This document shows, piece after piece, positions 1 to 7,973 of a stretch of 64,000 nucleotides of DNA; position 1 is the first letter of the stretch; each line of letters opens with the position of its first letter. Origin of the DNA: Flexivirga caeni (GTDB taxonomy: Bacteria; Actinomycetota; Actinomycetes; Actinomycetales; Dermatophilaceae). Position numbers and translations under genes: made by a program. The notes under the pieces were generated by a model. It saw only the letters and a program-made list of their open reading frames with translations. It searched no databases and had not been told where the DNA came from. The stretch is taken from positions 248,001 through 312,000 of the forward strand of contig NZ_RJJQ01000002.1 of the NCBI RefSeq assembly GCF_003724155.1, read 5' to 3'.

Positions 1-1112
1 CATCCCGATCCGCACCGAACTGTTCCTGCAGCTCTACCAGGCGATCCACCAGGAATGGCAGCGCCAGCTCGCGACAGCTAATCAGGTCGATTTCGATGAC
101 ATGCTCAACCAGGCATCCGAGATCATCGAATCCGGCCGATGGGCCAACCCCTACACCATGGTCCTGGTCGACGAGATGCAAGACAGCAGCTGCGCGAGGG
201 CGCGTCTGGTCCGTTCTCTGACCACCGGGCCGGGTCGATACCTTCTGGGCGTCGGCGACGACTGGCAAGCGATCAACAGATTCGCCGGCGCCGACCTGTC
301 CGTGATGACCGACTTCGCCACGTGGTTCGGGCAAGGCCCAACAGTCCACCTGAGCCGGACGTTCCGCTCGCCCCAATCGGCTATGCGATGTGGCCGGGGA
401 GTTCGTCGCCAAGAACCCGGCACAGCTGGAGAAACAAGTCTCCTCGGTCCAACGGGAAAACCCGCCCACGCTGCAAGCGACCGCGGTCGGCACGGGCGAG
501 GAGTATCCCGCAGCCCTGGAGGACTACCTGACCGGGCTCAGTCAGCACCACGCAGGCGACGCCAAACCTGCCAGCGTCTTCGTGCTCGGGCGCTATAGAC
601 ACACGCTCAAACCCGTTGCCGACTTGTGTGACCGTAGCTGGCCACACCTGACCGTAACCGCCGACACCATTCATAAGTCAAAAGGCAAAGAAGCCGACTA
701 CGTCGTCATCCTCGACCTCATTTCCGGTGCCGCATACTCCTTCCCCAGCAGCATCAACGAAGACCCGCTACTCAGCCTCGCCCAACCCGGCGCGGACAGT
801 TTTCCCGACGCCGAAGAACGACGCCTCTTCTACGTTGCGCTGACACGAGCGCGTAAAGCCGTATTGCTGCTGACCACAAAGTCCCGAGAATCTACGTTTC
901 TGACGGAACTGTTCAACGATAAAAAGGTGACGATCCACAATCGGGCGGGAGAAACCGACAACCCGATCCCGTGTCGGGATTGCAGGGTCAACCCGGTGGT
1001 GCTGAAATTCGGGACACACGGCGAATTCTACGGGTGCGTCACCCGGCCGACGTGCAACGGTAAGTACCAGACCTGGGAGATCGAGCAGCTGCGCGAGTCC
1101 ACCCGACCGTAA
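1..1112 (+). pseudogene. UvrD/helicase IV-like DNA helicase, 3' part, frameshifted
   Basis: The reading frame is open from base 2, so the 5' part lies outside the window. It carries superfamily 1 helicase motifs: a Walker B-type VLVDEMQD, GDDWQAINRFAGAD (the DDWQ signature of helicase IV-like proteins), LSRTFRSPQ, a motif V-like TIHKSKGKEADYV, and FYVALTRARKA (motif VI). It ends in a Cys pattern (PCRDCR, then GCVTRPTCNG) like a topoisomerase-type zinc finger. The frame breaks near 379-381. Before it the protein reads RSPQS, and after it, in the next frame, CDVAGEFVAKNP. Removing one G restores RSPQSLCDVAGEFV. It is therefore a single-base insertion, either real decay or a sequencing error. 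ATP-dependent 3'-5' unwinding is the family role. Confidence 0.85.
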
Positions 1113-1545
1113 CCTCGGAGCTCTTCAAAGCCACTCAGGCCCGCCGCCTACGGGACGCCGCCGCCTGTGGGCAGCAACACTCGGCAGCATCTGCCCTGAG
1201 CTGCGCACCGCACCGGCCTCCGCCCGCTCAGATGGCGGCCGCGGCACCCACCCAGGCGGCTGGCACCAGTCTCGGCGTAGACGCAGCGAGGTCAAGGCCT
1301 TGTCCGCGCGGCAACCGAGCCACTGTCCGGTTCCTCCCGGAGCCCGACCAAGCACCCCGCTGAACGCTTCGTTCGCCCTCGCCGCAACCCCTTCCCACAA
1401 ATGACTTGGGGAACGGGCATCACTGCAGGTCAACGCACCGTTCCCCCTGCATCGCGAGTCCGTTCCCCCGGCCAGGGGGAACGAAACAGGAAACGTCCGC
1501 AGGCCACCTTCTGCCGTGTTCGACACACGACTGAAGGAGCGGGCT
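1113..1545. other. Intergenic region before the transfer operon
   Basis: No gene is supported here. Both-strand open frames are GC-driven shadows without ribosome binding sites or recognisable domains. The right part holds the CGTTCCCC repeat cluster (1408-1483), followed by about 60 bases leading to the ribosome binding site of the next gene, so the promoter of the large rightward operon most likely lies here. Confidence 0.6.
1408..1483. promoter_or_regulatory. Cluster of four CGTTCCCC half-sites
   Basis: Four copies of the motif CGTTCCCC lie within 76 bases: GGGGAACG at 1408-1415, CGTTCCCCC at 1439-1447, CGTTCCCCC at 1461-1469 and GGGGGAACG at 1475-1483. They form two inverted pairs, the second with 9-base arms and a 5-base spacer. 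The cluster ends about 60 bases before the first gene of the operon. This suggests an operator array or iterons for a DNA-binding protein. The regulator is unknown; the HTH protein encoded just downstream is a candidate by position only. Confidence 0.6.
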
Positions 1546-2373
1546 ATGACCCATGCGGACTTCCCCCACAGCGGGATCGCCAACCTACTGGGCATCGGCG
1601 AAAGCAGCGAGCTGCTGCGAGATGCGGCGCGAGGCTGGTCGACCTGGGCCGAGCAGTACCCAGTGCTCGCCGAGGCGACCGACGCCGAATCATTCTTCGA
1701 TCTCCGCGTCGGGTCGCAGCTGGATGCGCCCGACACCCAAGCCGGCCTGCACGCCCTGGCAACCCTCGGCGCGGTCGACGGGGGCAACGACACCGCAGCC
1801 GCTGCCGCTCTCGCACTGCAACTGATCCCGGGAATGATCACACTCGCGCAGCAACTGCAGCGAGGCATCGGGTCCCAATACGTCGACCAGGTCATCGCAT
1901 CGCAGCTGTGGCTGGAAATCCGCTCGTTCCCCTGGCGCCGGCTCGAAAAGGTCTCCGGGAACATTTACATGAACGTCAGGCACCACGTCCTGACTGAACT
2001 CGGGGTCCGCTCGCACGTCGAGCGGGACGACATCACGTGGGCGCGGACCACGCCAACAGACATCACCGAAAAAATGCGGGGGGAACTCCCCGCCGATGAA
2101 GACCCCGCAGAAGAAGTAGCCAGAATTCTTTCCTGGGCGTGTAAGAACGGAACGCTTTCGACATACGACCGCGATCTGATGCTGAGCCTGGTCGAAGCAG
2201 CAGACCGCGAACCGCCCACCCGAACCGGCCGCAGCGGCGGCCTGCTGAGCAACCGCGCCAGCCGAGAGATAGCGCGCACTTTCGGGACCTCCGAACAGAC
2301 CGTCCGCCGGCGCGTCCGCAACAGCATTGACGCCTTGAGCGCGGCCTGCTCCCAAGGGCAGATCCCGGCATGA
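1546..2373 (+). CDS. HTH protein with sigma region 4-like C-terminus, first gene of the operon
   Basis: 275 residues. The ATG at 1546 is chosen because GAAGGAG precedes it at the right distance; the frame stays open 30 bases upstream without a better start. The N-terminal three quarters are not recognised. The C-terminal segment, from about residue 235 (RASREIARTFGTSEQTVRRR), has the spacing of a helix-turn-helix like region 4 of sigma-70 factors, and is followed by one more helix. It lies directly downstream of the CGTTCCCC cluster and overlaps the next gene by the four bases ATGA, so it heads the operon. A regulatory role is inferred from the HTH and the position. It could equally be a replication or excision accessory protein. 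Confidence 0.75.
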   Translation: MTHADFPHSGIANLLGIGESSELLRDAARGWSTWAEQYPVLAEATDAESFFDLRVGSQLDAPDTQAGLHALATLGAVDGGNDTAAAAALALQLIPGMITLAQQLQRGIGSQYVDQVIASQLWLEIRSFPWRRLEKVSGNIYMNVRHHVLTELGVRSHVERDDITWARTTPTDITEKMRGELPADEDPAEEVARILSWACKNGTLSTYDRDLMLSLVEAADREPPTRTGRSGGLLSNRASREIARTFGTSEQTVRRRVRNSIDALSAACSQGQIPA

Positions 2374-2657
2374 ACGGTGAGCGCCAGGTCCGATCCGACC
2401 GCTTGTGCCGGTCGGAGGTGATCACGATGCCGCAGCACGACCGGGGCCAAGGAAGGGCCGCTCGCACACCAGCTGACATTGCCCGGCTGTTCGACCTCGC
2501 GGGAAGCGAAGCCGCCGCCATCCGCGAACTCGATGGTTGCGTGGCGCGGCTGCACGAGGTCCAAGCCGCCAAGGTCGCCTTGAGGGATTTGACGGCCGAC
2601 GAGCTGCGGGCGGCGCTGGCTTCCCGGCGGGCCGTACTCGGCGGTGAGGGCGCATGA
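2370..2657 (+). CDS. Small hypothetical protein of the transfer operon
   Basis: 95 residues if it starts at the ATG overlapping the previous stop (ATGA). An alternative ATG at 2427 has a strong GGAGG ribosome binding site and would give 76 residues. The 57 bases between the two starts have the high third-position G+C of coding DNA, which favours the longer form. The C-terminal half is a predicted helical segment rich in Ala, Leu and Arg (RLHEVQAAKVALRDLTADEL) that could form a coiled coil. No family is recognised. It overlaps the next gene by ATGA, so both are probably translationally coupled. Confidence 0.7.
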   Translation: MNGERQVRSDRLCRSEVITMPQHDRGQGRAARTPADIARLFDLAGSEAAAIRELDGCVARLHEVQAAKVALRDLTADELRAALASRRAVLGGEGA

Positions 2658-3535
2658 CCACCGTCACGCAACGACGCCGAAGCGCCGTATCGGTCGATGA
2701 GTTGAAACGGGCGTGGCAGGCCGTCGAGGCCGGCGAGTTCCGCCGCAGCCATCTGATCCGAAGCGAACCTCAGGCGCCTAACACGCCTAACACTCAACCC
2801 ATGCCGGCGACCGCAAGCACCCTCGACGAGCCCTGCTCGACGTGGGAGGCGCCCCCCGAGGAAACGATCCTGCCGGTGCTGCCGTGCACCGACTCCCTCA
2901 CCGCGGCAGTCGTCGCGCTGGCGATCGCCACCGCCTCGGACACGCCGGCAAGGGTGGTCGAGTGCGGGTCGTCCACCGGGTCCGACCTGGCGGGGGCGAG
3001 CACAGCAGAACTCGGCCGGCACGGTCCGTGGATCCGAGGCACGCGCGGCACCGTCCTCATCGACCGGGTCAGCACCATGCTCGGGACGGCCGCAGACGTG
3101 CCCGTGCCCGCAGACCCCGACCGGGTGCTGCAGCTGACCGTGCTGGCCACCGGATGGGAATTCGGCCACGCCACCGCCTCACCCGGATGGCTCGGTGAAG
3201 CGATCCGCGGCGCCGAGCACGTCGTGCTGGCCACGACCGCAACCGTGCCCGGTCTGCGCCGTCTGGAAACGGCACTCGACCTGCTGGACGCCAGCCAACC
3301 GATCGCGGCGGTCCTGGGACCGCGACGGCGCAAGTGGGACAAGGCCGTCGCACACAGCCAGGGACCCCTCACTCGCGCCCTCGACGCCAGCGGCCGGCTC
3401 CTGGACCTGCCCACCGACTCGGACCTGGCCATCCACGGCCCGTGTTCGCGGCCACTGCCCACGTCGCTGACGGCGGCCGCGGCCTCACTCCTGCAGCTGG
3501 TCACCAGCCACAACCTCGAAAGGGAACTCTCATGA
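2654..3535 (+). CDS. Hypothetical protein, possible P-loop-like fold without a Walker A motif
   Basis: 293 residues, translationally coupled to both neighbours by ATGA overlaps. Residues about 75-260 show alternating hydrophobic strands and helices (TAAVVALAIATAS, GTVLIDRVSTMLG, VLQLTVLATGWEFG, AEHVVLATTATV, PIAAVLGPRRRKW). This resembles ParA/MinD-like proteins found in actinobacterial transfer operons. The position where a P-loop would sit (VECGSSTGSDLAG) lacks a GxxGxGK[ST] motif, so ATP binding is not supported. The N-terminal 70 residues are low-complexity, with repeated PNTPNT. The function is unknown. Position suggests an accessory role in conjugation, perhaps at the secretion machinery. 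Confidence 0.75.
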   Translation: MTTVTQRRRSAVSVDELKRAWQAVEAGEFRRSHLIRSEPQAPNTPNTQPMPATASTLDEPCSTWEAPPEETILPVLPCTDSLTAAVVALAIATASDTPARVVECGSSTGSDLAGASTAELGRHGPWIRGTRGTVLIDRVSTMLGTAADVPVPADPDRVLQLTVLATGWEFGHATASPGWLGEAIRGAEHVVLATTATVPGLRRLETALDLLDASQPIAAVLGPRRRKWDKAVAHSQGPLTRALDASGRLLDLPTDSDLAIHGPCSRPLPTSLTAAAASLLQLVTSHNLERELS

Positions 3536-3831
3536 TGAACCACATCGCCGCGAAGGCCAGCACGCTCACCACCGCCGTCTGCCCCAAGGCGCCGAAGGGG
3601 GCATCCGGGCCGGTGAACGACATCAAGGGCTACGTCATGTGGGGCGTGATCGTCCTGTTCTTCCTCGGCATTGTCGTCGGCATCGGCGGCGTCGTCGCCG
3701 GCCGGGTGTTCTCCATGCCGCACGCATCCAAGGTCGCCCTCGTCGGGCTTGCCGTGGTCTTCCTCGCCGCCATCGGCTACAAGGTGCTGCCCGCCATGTT
3801 GAACGGCATCATGGGGAGCGGGTGCATCTGA
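3532..3831 (+). CDS. Small two-TM membrane protein, VirB2/TrbC-like position
   Basis: 99 residues. The start ATGATG overlaps the previous stop codon. After a hydrophilic N-terminus of about 32 residues come two hydrophobic segments, roughly 35-60 (GYVMWGVIVLFFLGIVVGIG) and 67-92, separated by a short polar loop. Size, topology and location at the head of the secretion genes match the VirB2/TrbC-type pilin-like subunits of type IV secretion systems, although no signature residue proves homology. The next gene starts on the last base of its stop codon (TGATG). Confidence 0.8.
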   Translation: MMNHIAAKASTLTTAVCPKAPKGASGPVNDIKGYVMWGVIVLFFLGIVVGIGGVVAGRVFSMPHASKVALVGLAVVFLAAIGYKVLPAMLNGIMGSGCI

Positions 3832-4655
3832 TGTCCAGCGACATCAGCGGCGAGGCATGGGGACGCACGCGGCTGCTGACGGTCGTCGCCGGCGTCGCCG
3901 CGGTCTGCGTCGCCCTGGTGGTCGGGCTCGGCTTCGCCGTGTACTACGCGCTCTCATCCTCATCGTCGGCACACTCTGCGGACGACCGGCCGAAGCCTGT
4001 CCCGTCGCCGCATCCGACGAACGCCCTCGGGTCGACCCACCGCAACGAAGTCGCCGCGGCTCCCATGCTCGCGGTCGACCAGAGCGCCGCGGACCCGGGC
4101 ACACCGGCCGCCGTGCCAGCCCCGGCCATCACCATCCCGGCCGGCCCACGGACCGGGCCGGCCGGGATCAACACCGGATTCCCCCACACCCCGCAAGGCG
4201 CCGTCGGACAGCTGGCGGCGATCGAGGCCGCGGTGCTGCAGAACATGAACATCGCCACCACCAATCAGATCTACGACGCGTGGGCGTTGCCGGGCGGAGT
4301 GGGAGTCGCCAAGTGGCCGCTGATGCAGAACGTGCAGGCATTCCTCGGCAGTGCCCAGATGGGCTCACAGATCGACCCCACCAACACCGTCGTCGCCACG
4401 CCGCAAGGAGCCCAGATCAAAGGAACCGACGGCCCGGATTGGACGGTGGCCTGCGTCCTGATGCAGGTGCGCGCGTCAATCTCCAAGGACGCGCAGATCG
4501 GCTACGGCTACTGCGAACGCATGCAGTGGTCAAACGGACGCTGGATGATCGCGCCGGGGGCCCCGGCAGCGCACGCGCCGTCGACCTGGCCCGGCACCGA
4601 GGTGAGCAAGAAGGCCGGGTGGCTCACCTGGTCCGGCGCGGGAGCTGACAACTGA
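3831..4655 (+). CDS. Membrane-anchored conjugation protein, VirB8/TcpC-like
   Basis: 274 residues. One N-terminal transmembrane helix (about residues 15-40, LLTVVAGVAAVCVALVVGLG) is followed by a Ser/Pro/Ala-rich linker to about residue 115 and a compact C-terminal domain with the last 150 residues outside the membrane. This single-pass layout with an extracytoplasmic alpha/beta domain is that of VirB8/TcpC-type assembly proteins of Gram-positive conjugation systems. The domain contains two Cys (ACVLMQVR, GYGYCERM) that could pair. It starts on the stop of the pilin-like gene and its own stop overlaps the TrbL-like gene (TGATG). The assignment rests on architecture and context. Confidence 0.7.
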   Translation: MSSDISGEAWGRTRLLTVVAGVAAVCVALVVGLGFAVYYALSSSSSAHSADDRPKPVPSPHPTNALGSTHRNEVAAAPMLAVDQSAADPGTPAAVPAPAITIPAGPRTGPAGINTGFPHTPQGAVGQLAAIEAAVLQNMNIATTNQIYDAWALPGGVGVAKWPLMQNVQAFLGSAQMGSQIDPTNTVVATPQGAQIKGTDGPDWTVACVLMQVRASISKDAQIGYGYCERMQWSNGRWMIAPGAPAAHAPSTWPGTEVSKKAGWLTWSGAGADN

Positions 4656-6319
4656 TGCTGCACACGGGCATCGTCATCCACACCGACGTCTGGGGCTGGG
4701 TCTCCAAACTGAACCCCTTCAGCTACCTGGCCGGCGAGGCCGGCAAGGTAGTCGCCGGCGGCTGGACCGCCGCCATGCTCGGCCTGTGGAACGCCGGGTT
4801 ATGGCTGCTGCAGCTCGTGTTGAACTTCATGGACGCGTTCCTGGTGCCAGACCTGAGCGAAAACGGACCCGGCTCGCAGGTGTACCAAACCACCTTCTGG
4901 ATCGCCGGTGCCCTGGTGGGACTCATGACGCTGGTCCAACTCGGCACCGCCGCGATCCGCCGCGACGGCCGCAGCCTGGCGACCGTCGCTATCGGCACCG
5001 CCCAGTTCATCGGTGTCTGGGTCGCCGGGATCACCTACGGCGTTGCCGTCGTCGCGGCATGCGGCGGTCTCACCCGGGCCCTGATGAGCGGCCTACTGCA
5101 CGTCAACTCCTGGTCGCTGTGGCACCCCTGGAAGGAGATCTCGACCAAGAACATCACCGACGGCACCGTCGCCACCGTGCTCGGGGTGATGGGCTTGTTC
5201 GTAATCCTCGCGGCCTTCGGGCACTTCATGGTCATGCTGGCCCGCGCCGGCGCGCTCATCGTGCTCGCCGCGACCACGCCGATCTCTGCTGCCGGCCTAG
5301 TGGCAGACGCCGGCAAAGCCTGGTTCTGGAAATCGCTGCGCTGGTTCCACGCCGCCGCACTCAGCCCGGTGCTGATGATCCTCGTGCTCGGTATCGGCGT
5401 GAAAATGGCCGGCGGGGTAGCCACCGGACTGACCGACTCGACCCAAAAATCGATCGGCACGGCCCTACCGAGCGTGGTGCTGATCTGCATCGGGGTGTTC
5501 AGCCCGCTGGCGTTGTTCAAACTATTGGCGTTCGTAGACCCGGGCACGTCTTCTGGCGCCGGAATGCGAGCCGGCCTCAGCGCGATGGGCGGGGTCTCCG
5601 GCCTCTTCGGCGGAAAAGCAAGCGGGTCCAGCAGCGGCGGAGCAAACGCCGGGTCCGCGGCATCGACCAGCGACGAGGACGGCAAATCGCAAGGCGAGAG
5701 CTCGAGCGAGGAAGAAGCGTCAGGCCGATTCCAGAAGATGCTCAGCGGGCTCGGACCCGGACTCGGCCAGGCGGCCTCGAAAGCACTGGGCGGGATGCAG
5801 AACTTGGGAACCAAGGGCGCGTCCATCGGCACCGACCTGACCAACCAGATGGGTGTCGGGCACAACACCTACCAGCCCGACTTCTCCACCGCGAAGAAGA
5901 ACAAGGGCGGCAGCGGAAAGTCGAACAACGACTCAGACTCATCCAAGACCTCGTCCAAGACCGGACCCGGCAGCGAGGGCGGACAAGACGACAACACCCA
6001 GCCGCCGGCCGGGCCGACACCACCACCCAGCACCGGCTCGCAGGGCAACGGCGGCGATGACAGCACGCCGCAGCCACCGGCTGGACCTGGCGACCAGGAC
6101 AGCAACAGCACCGACCCGATCAGCGAAGGGATCAGCGGACAGAACACCCTGCCACCCACCGGCAGCACACCGATCACCAAGGACGGTGCCCCAGCGGACG
6201 GCTCATCCGGCGGCAACAGTCCTGGGAGCAACGGTCCAGGCGGTGATGCCGGTGCAGGCGAGGGCGGAGCGGCCGCCGGCGGCAGCGGTGGTGGTGCCGC
6301 GGCGGTCCCGGTGGCCTGA
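4655..6319 (+). CDS. TrbL/VirB6-like polytopic channel protein
   Basis: 554 residues. Residues about 30-300 contain at least six hydrophobic helices, including GLFVILAAFGHFMVMLARAG and ALIVLAATTPISAAGL, the latter typical of TrbL/VirB6 family proteins (small residues and Pro near the cytoplasmic end). The last 240 residues are a long hydrophilic tail of Gly, Ser, Pro, Asn and Asp, clearly of low complexity and presumably disordered. The family forms the inner-membrane channel of type IV secretion systems. TGATG overlap with the upstream gene couples translation; 34 bases separate it from the next gene, which has its own GAAAGGAG site. Confidence 0.85.
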   Translation: MLHTGIVIHTDVWGWVSKLNPFSYLAGEAGKVVAGGWTAAMLGLWNAGLWLLQLVLNFMDAFLVPDLSENGPGSQVYQTTFWIAGALVGLMTLVQLGTAAIRRDGRSLATVAIGTAQFIGVWVAGITYGVAVVAACGGLTRALMSGLLHVNSWSLWHPWKEISTKNITDGTVATVLGVMGLFVILAAFGHFMVMLARAGALIVLAATTPISAAGLVADAGKAWFWKSLRWFHAAALSPVLMILVLGIGVKMAGGVATGLTDSTQKSIGTALPSVVLICIGVFSPLALFKLLAFVDPGTSSGAGMRAGLSAMGGVSGLFGGKASGSSSGGANAGSAASTSDEDGKSQGESSSEEEASGRFQKMLSGLGPGLGQAASKALGGMQNLGTKGASIGTDLTNQMGVGHNTYQPDFSTAKKNKGGSGKSNNDSDSSKTSSKTGPGSEGGQDDNTQPPAGPTPPPSTGSQGNGGDDSTPQPPAGPGDQDSNSTDPISEGISGQNTLPPTGSTPITKDGAPADGSSGGNSPGSNGPGGDAGAGEGGAAAGGSGGGAAAVPVA

Positions 6320-6353
6320 CACACAACGACACGGCAACTGAAAGGAGACGCCG

Positions 6354-7880
6354 ATGACGTCGCAGATCTACAACGACTACACCAGAGCGAAGATCGGCTG
6401 GTTCTTCGGCCTGCACGGCTGGCAGGTGACGGTGCTGGCCGTCGGGATACTCCCGTTCTTCTGGTCCCTCGGGAACGCTGCGTGGCTGTCCGCGGCGCTA
6501 TTCCTGCTCATCTGGGCGGTGTTGGCGGTCATCACCGTCACACCGGTCCTTGGCCGCTCCGCGACCGGGTGGGCGCTGCGGGTCACCGGGTTCTCGATCG
6601 GCGCCGTGCTCAAATTCAGCCTCTTCACGAGCAAGGGCGCTGAAGGCAAGATCGAGGACCTTGCCGACCCGGATCTACCCGGGGTGCTGCAACCGACCCA
6701 GATCCACGACGGCCCCCCGCACGGCGCCGCAATGGCACGCGTCGCCGTGATCCAGAATCACGCCACCCGCACCTGGGCCGTCACCGCTACCGTCGTCCAC
6801 CCCGGCATAGGAATGATGGAGGCGCTGGCACGCAACCAGACCGGGCGCGGCCTGAGCGAGATGCTCGAAGCGGCCGAACGCACCGAGCTCGTCGACGAAG
6901 TCATATTCATGGTCCGGTCGGTGCCCGAGGACGGCGCTGAGCGCGACCAGTGGGTCGAACGGCACCGGAACCTGGACGGCCCGCAGCTGGCGCGGACCGT
7001 CAACGACGGCTTGAAGCAAGGGCTGGGGATGGCGTCGGTGCGCACCGAGGCGTACTGCACGCTCGTGGTACCAGAGTCTCGGATCGCCAAGATTGCCAAG
7101 GAATCCGGTGGCGGGGTCGAAGGGCGCGCCCGAGCGCTCTACGGGCTGATGGGTGAGATGGAGGCGCAGCTGCGCGGTGCGATGGGTATGACGACGGTCA
7201 ACTGGCTCACCTCGCCAGAGCTCGCTTTGGCCTGTCGCACAGGCTTCGCGCCCGGGGACCGCGCCGCCATCATCGACGCACTGGGCGAACGGGAACAAGA
7301 CCCGAAGGTGAACGCCGACATCCCGTGGGCGATGGCCGGCCCGTCCGGTGCAGATCCAGCGTTTCGCCACTACTCGCATGACGCTTGGAACTCGATCAGT
7401 TCAACGATCAAGCTGCCGGCGAAAGGCGCGGTCATGGGCTCCCTGGCGCCGGTGCTCACCCCGGGCGAACCGGGGGAGCGGCGCTCCTTTGTGGTGGTGT
7501 ACCCGATCGCCAAGCAGGGCAGGGCCGAACGGCAAAGCAACAACGCCGAGTGGGCCGCCGACGTCGGCGGGTCTTTGAAGCAGAAGCTGGGCGTCAAGGT
7601 GCGGGCCAAGCAGCAGGCGGAGACCGGGAAGGTGCGCGGTCTGGACGGCAAGTTGGCGCAGGGCAACGCGCTCATCCACCCATACGCGATTGCCACGGTC
7701 ACCGTGGCGAAGACACAACGGGTGGCGGAGTACGGCCGCAGGTTGGACGCATCGATCCGGCGCGCCGGGTTCGCCCCGCTGCGACTGGACCTGGCGCAGG
7801 ACACCGCGTTCATCGCGGCCACCGTGCCGATGGGTATCAGCCTCACCCGCCGCGGCGGGCGGGTGAGGCCCCGCCGGTGA
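6354..7880 (+). CDS. SCO6880-like type IV secretion protein
   Basis: 508 residues, ATG with an ideal GAAAGGAG site. Two N-terminal transmembrane helices (about residues 20-70: VTVLAVGILPFFWSLGNAAW and ALFLLIWAVLAVITVTPVLG) are followed by a large soluble domain. The order of TM hairpin then soluble alpha/beta domain is that of the SCO6880-type proteins that accompany VirB4-like ATPases in actinobacterial conjugative elements, comparable with VirB3 joined to the N-terminal part of VirB4. No ATP-binding motif is present. It is likely a membrane partner of the ATPase encoded 94 bases downstream, beyond a strong hairpin. Confidence 0.8.
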   Translation: MTSQIYNDYTRAKIGWFFGLHGWQVTVLAVGILPFFWSLGNAAWLSAALFLLIWAVLAVITVTPVLGRSATGWALRVTGFSIGAVLKFSLFTSKGAEGKIEDLADPDLPGVLQPTQIHDGPPHGAAMARVAVIQNHATRTWAVTATVVHPGIGMMEALARNQTGRGLSEMLEAAERTELVDEVIFMVRSVPEDGAERDQWVERHRNLDGPQLARTVNDGLKQGLGMASVRTEAYCTLVVPESRIAKIAKESGGGVEGRARALYGLMGEMEAQLRGAMGMTTVNWLTSPELALACRTGFAPGDRAAIIDALGEREQDPKVNADIPWAMAGPSGADPAFRHYSHDAWNSISSTIKLPAKGAVMGSLAPVLTPGEPGERRSFVVVYPIAKQGRAERQSNNAEWAADVGGSLKQKLGVKVRAKQQAETGKVRGLDGKLAQGNALIHPYAIATVTVAKTQRVAEYGRRLDASIRRAGFAPLRLDLAQDTAFIAATVPMGISLTRRGGRVRPRR

Positions 7881-7890
7881 GCGTGAAGCA

Positions 7891-7921
7891 GCGGCTCCTG
7901 CCCTCTGTGGGTGGGAGCCGC
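7891..7921 (+). terminator. Strong hairpin between the SCO6880-like gene and the ATPase gene
   Basis: GCGGCTCC (7891-7898) pairs with GGAGCCGC (7914-7921). The stem extends inward through two G-U pairs to 13 base pairs with a TCTGT loop, and is followed by TTTCGT. It looks like a weak intrinsic terminator or an RNA-processing/attenuation hairpin inside the operon. The ATPase start follows 53 bases later with its own ribosome binding site (AGGAG). Confidence 0.6.
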
Positions 7922-7973
7922 TTTCGTGTCAGCTCCCTGGCAGCAATCACAACCACAGACCAGGAGACCGCGG

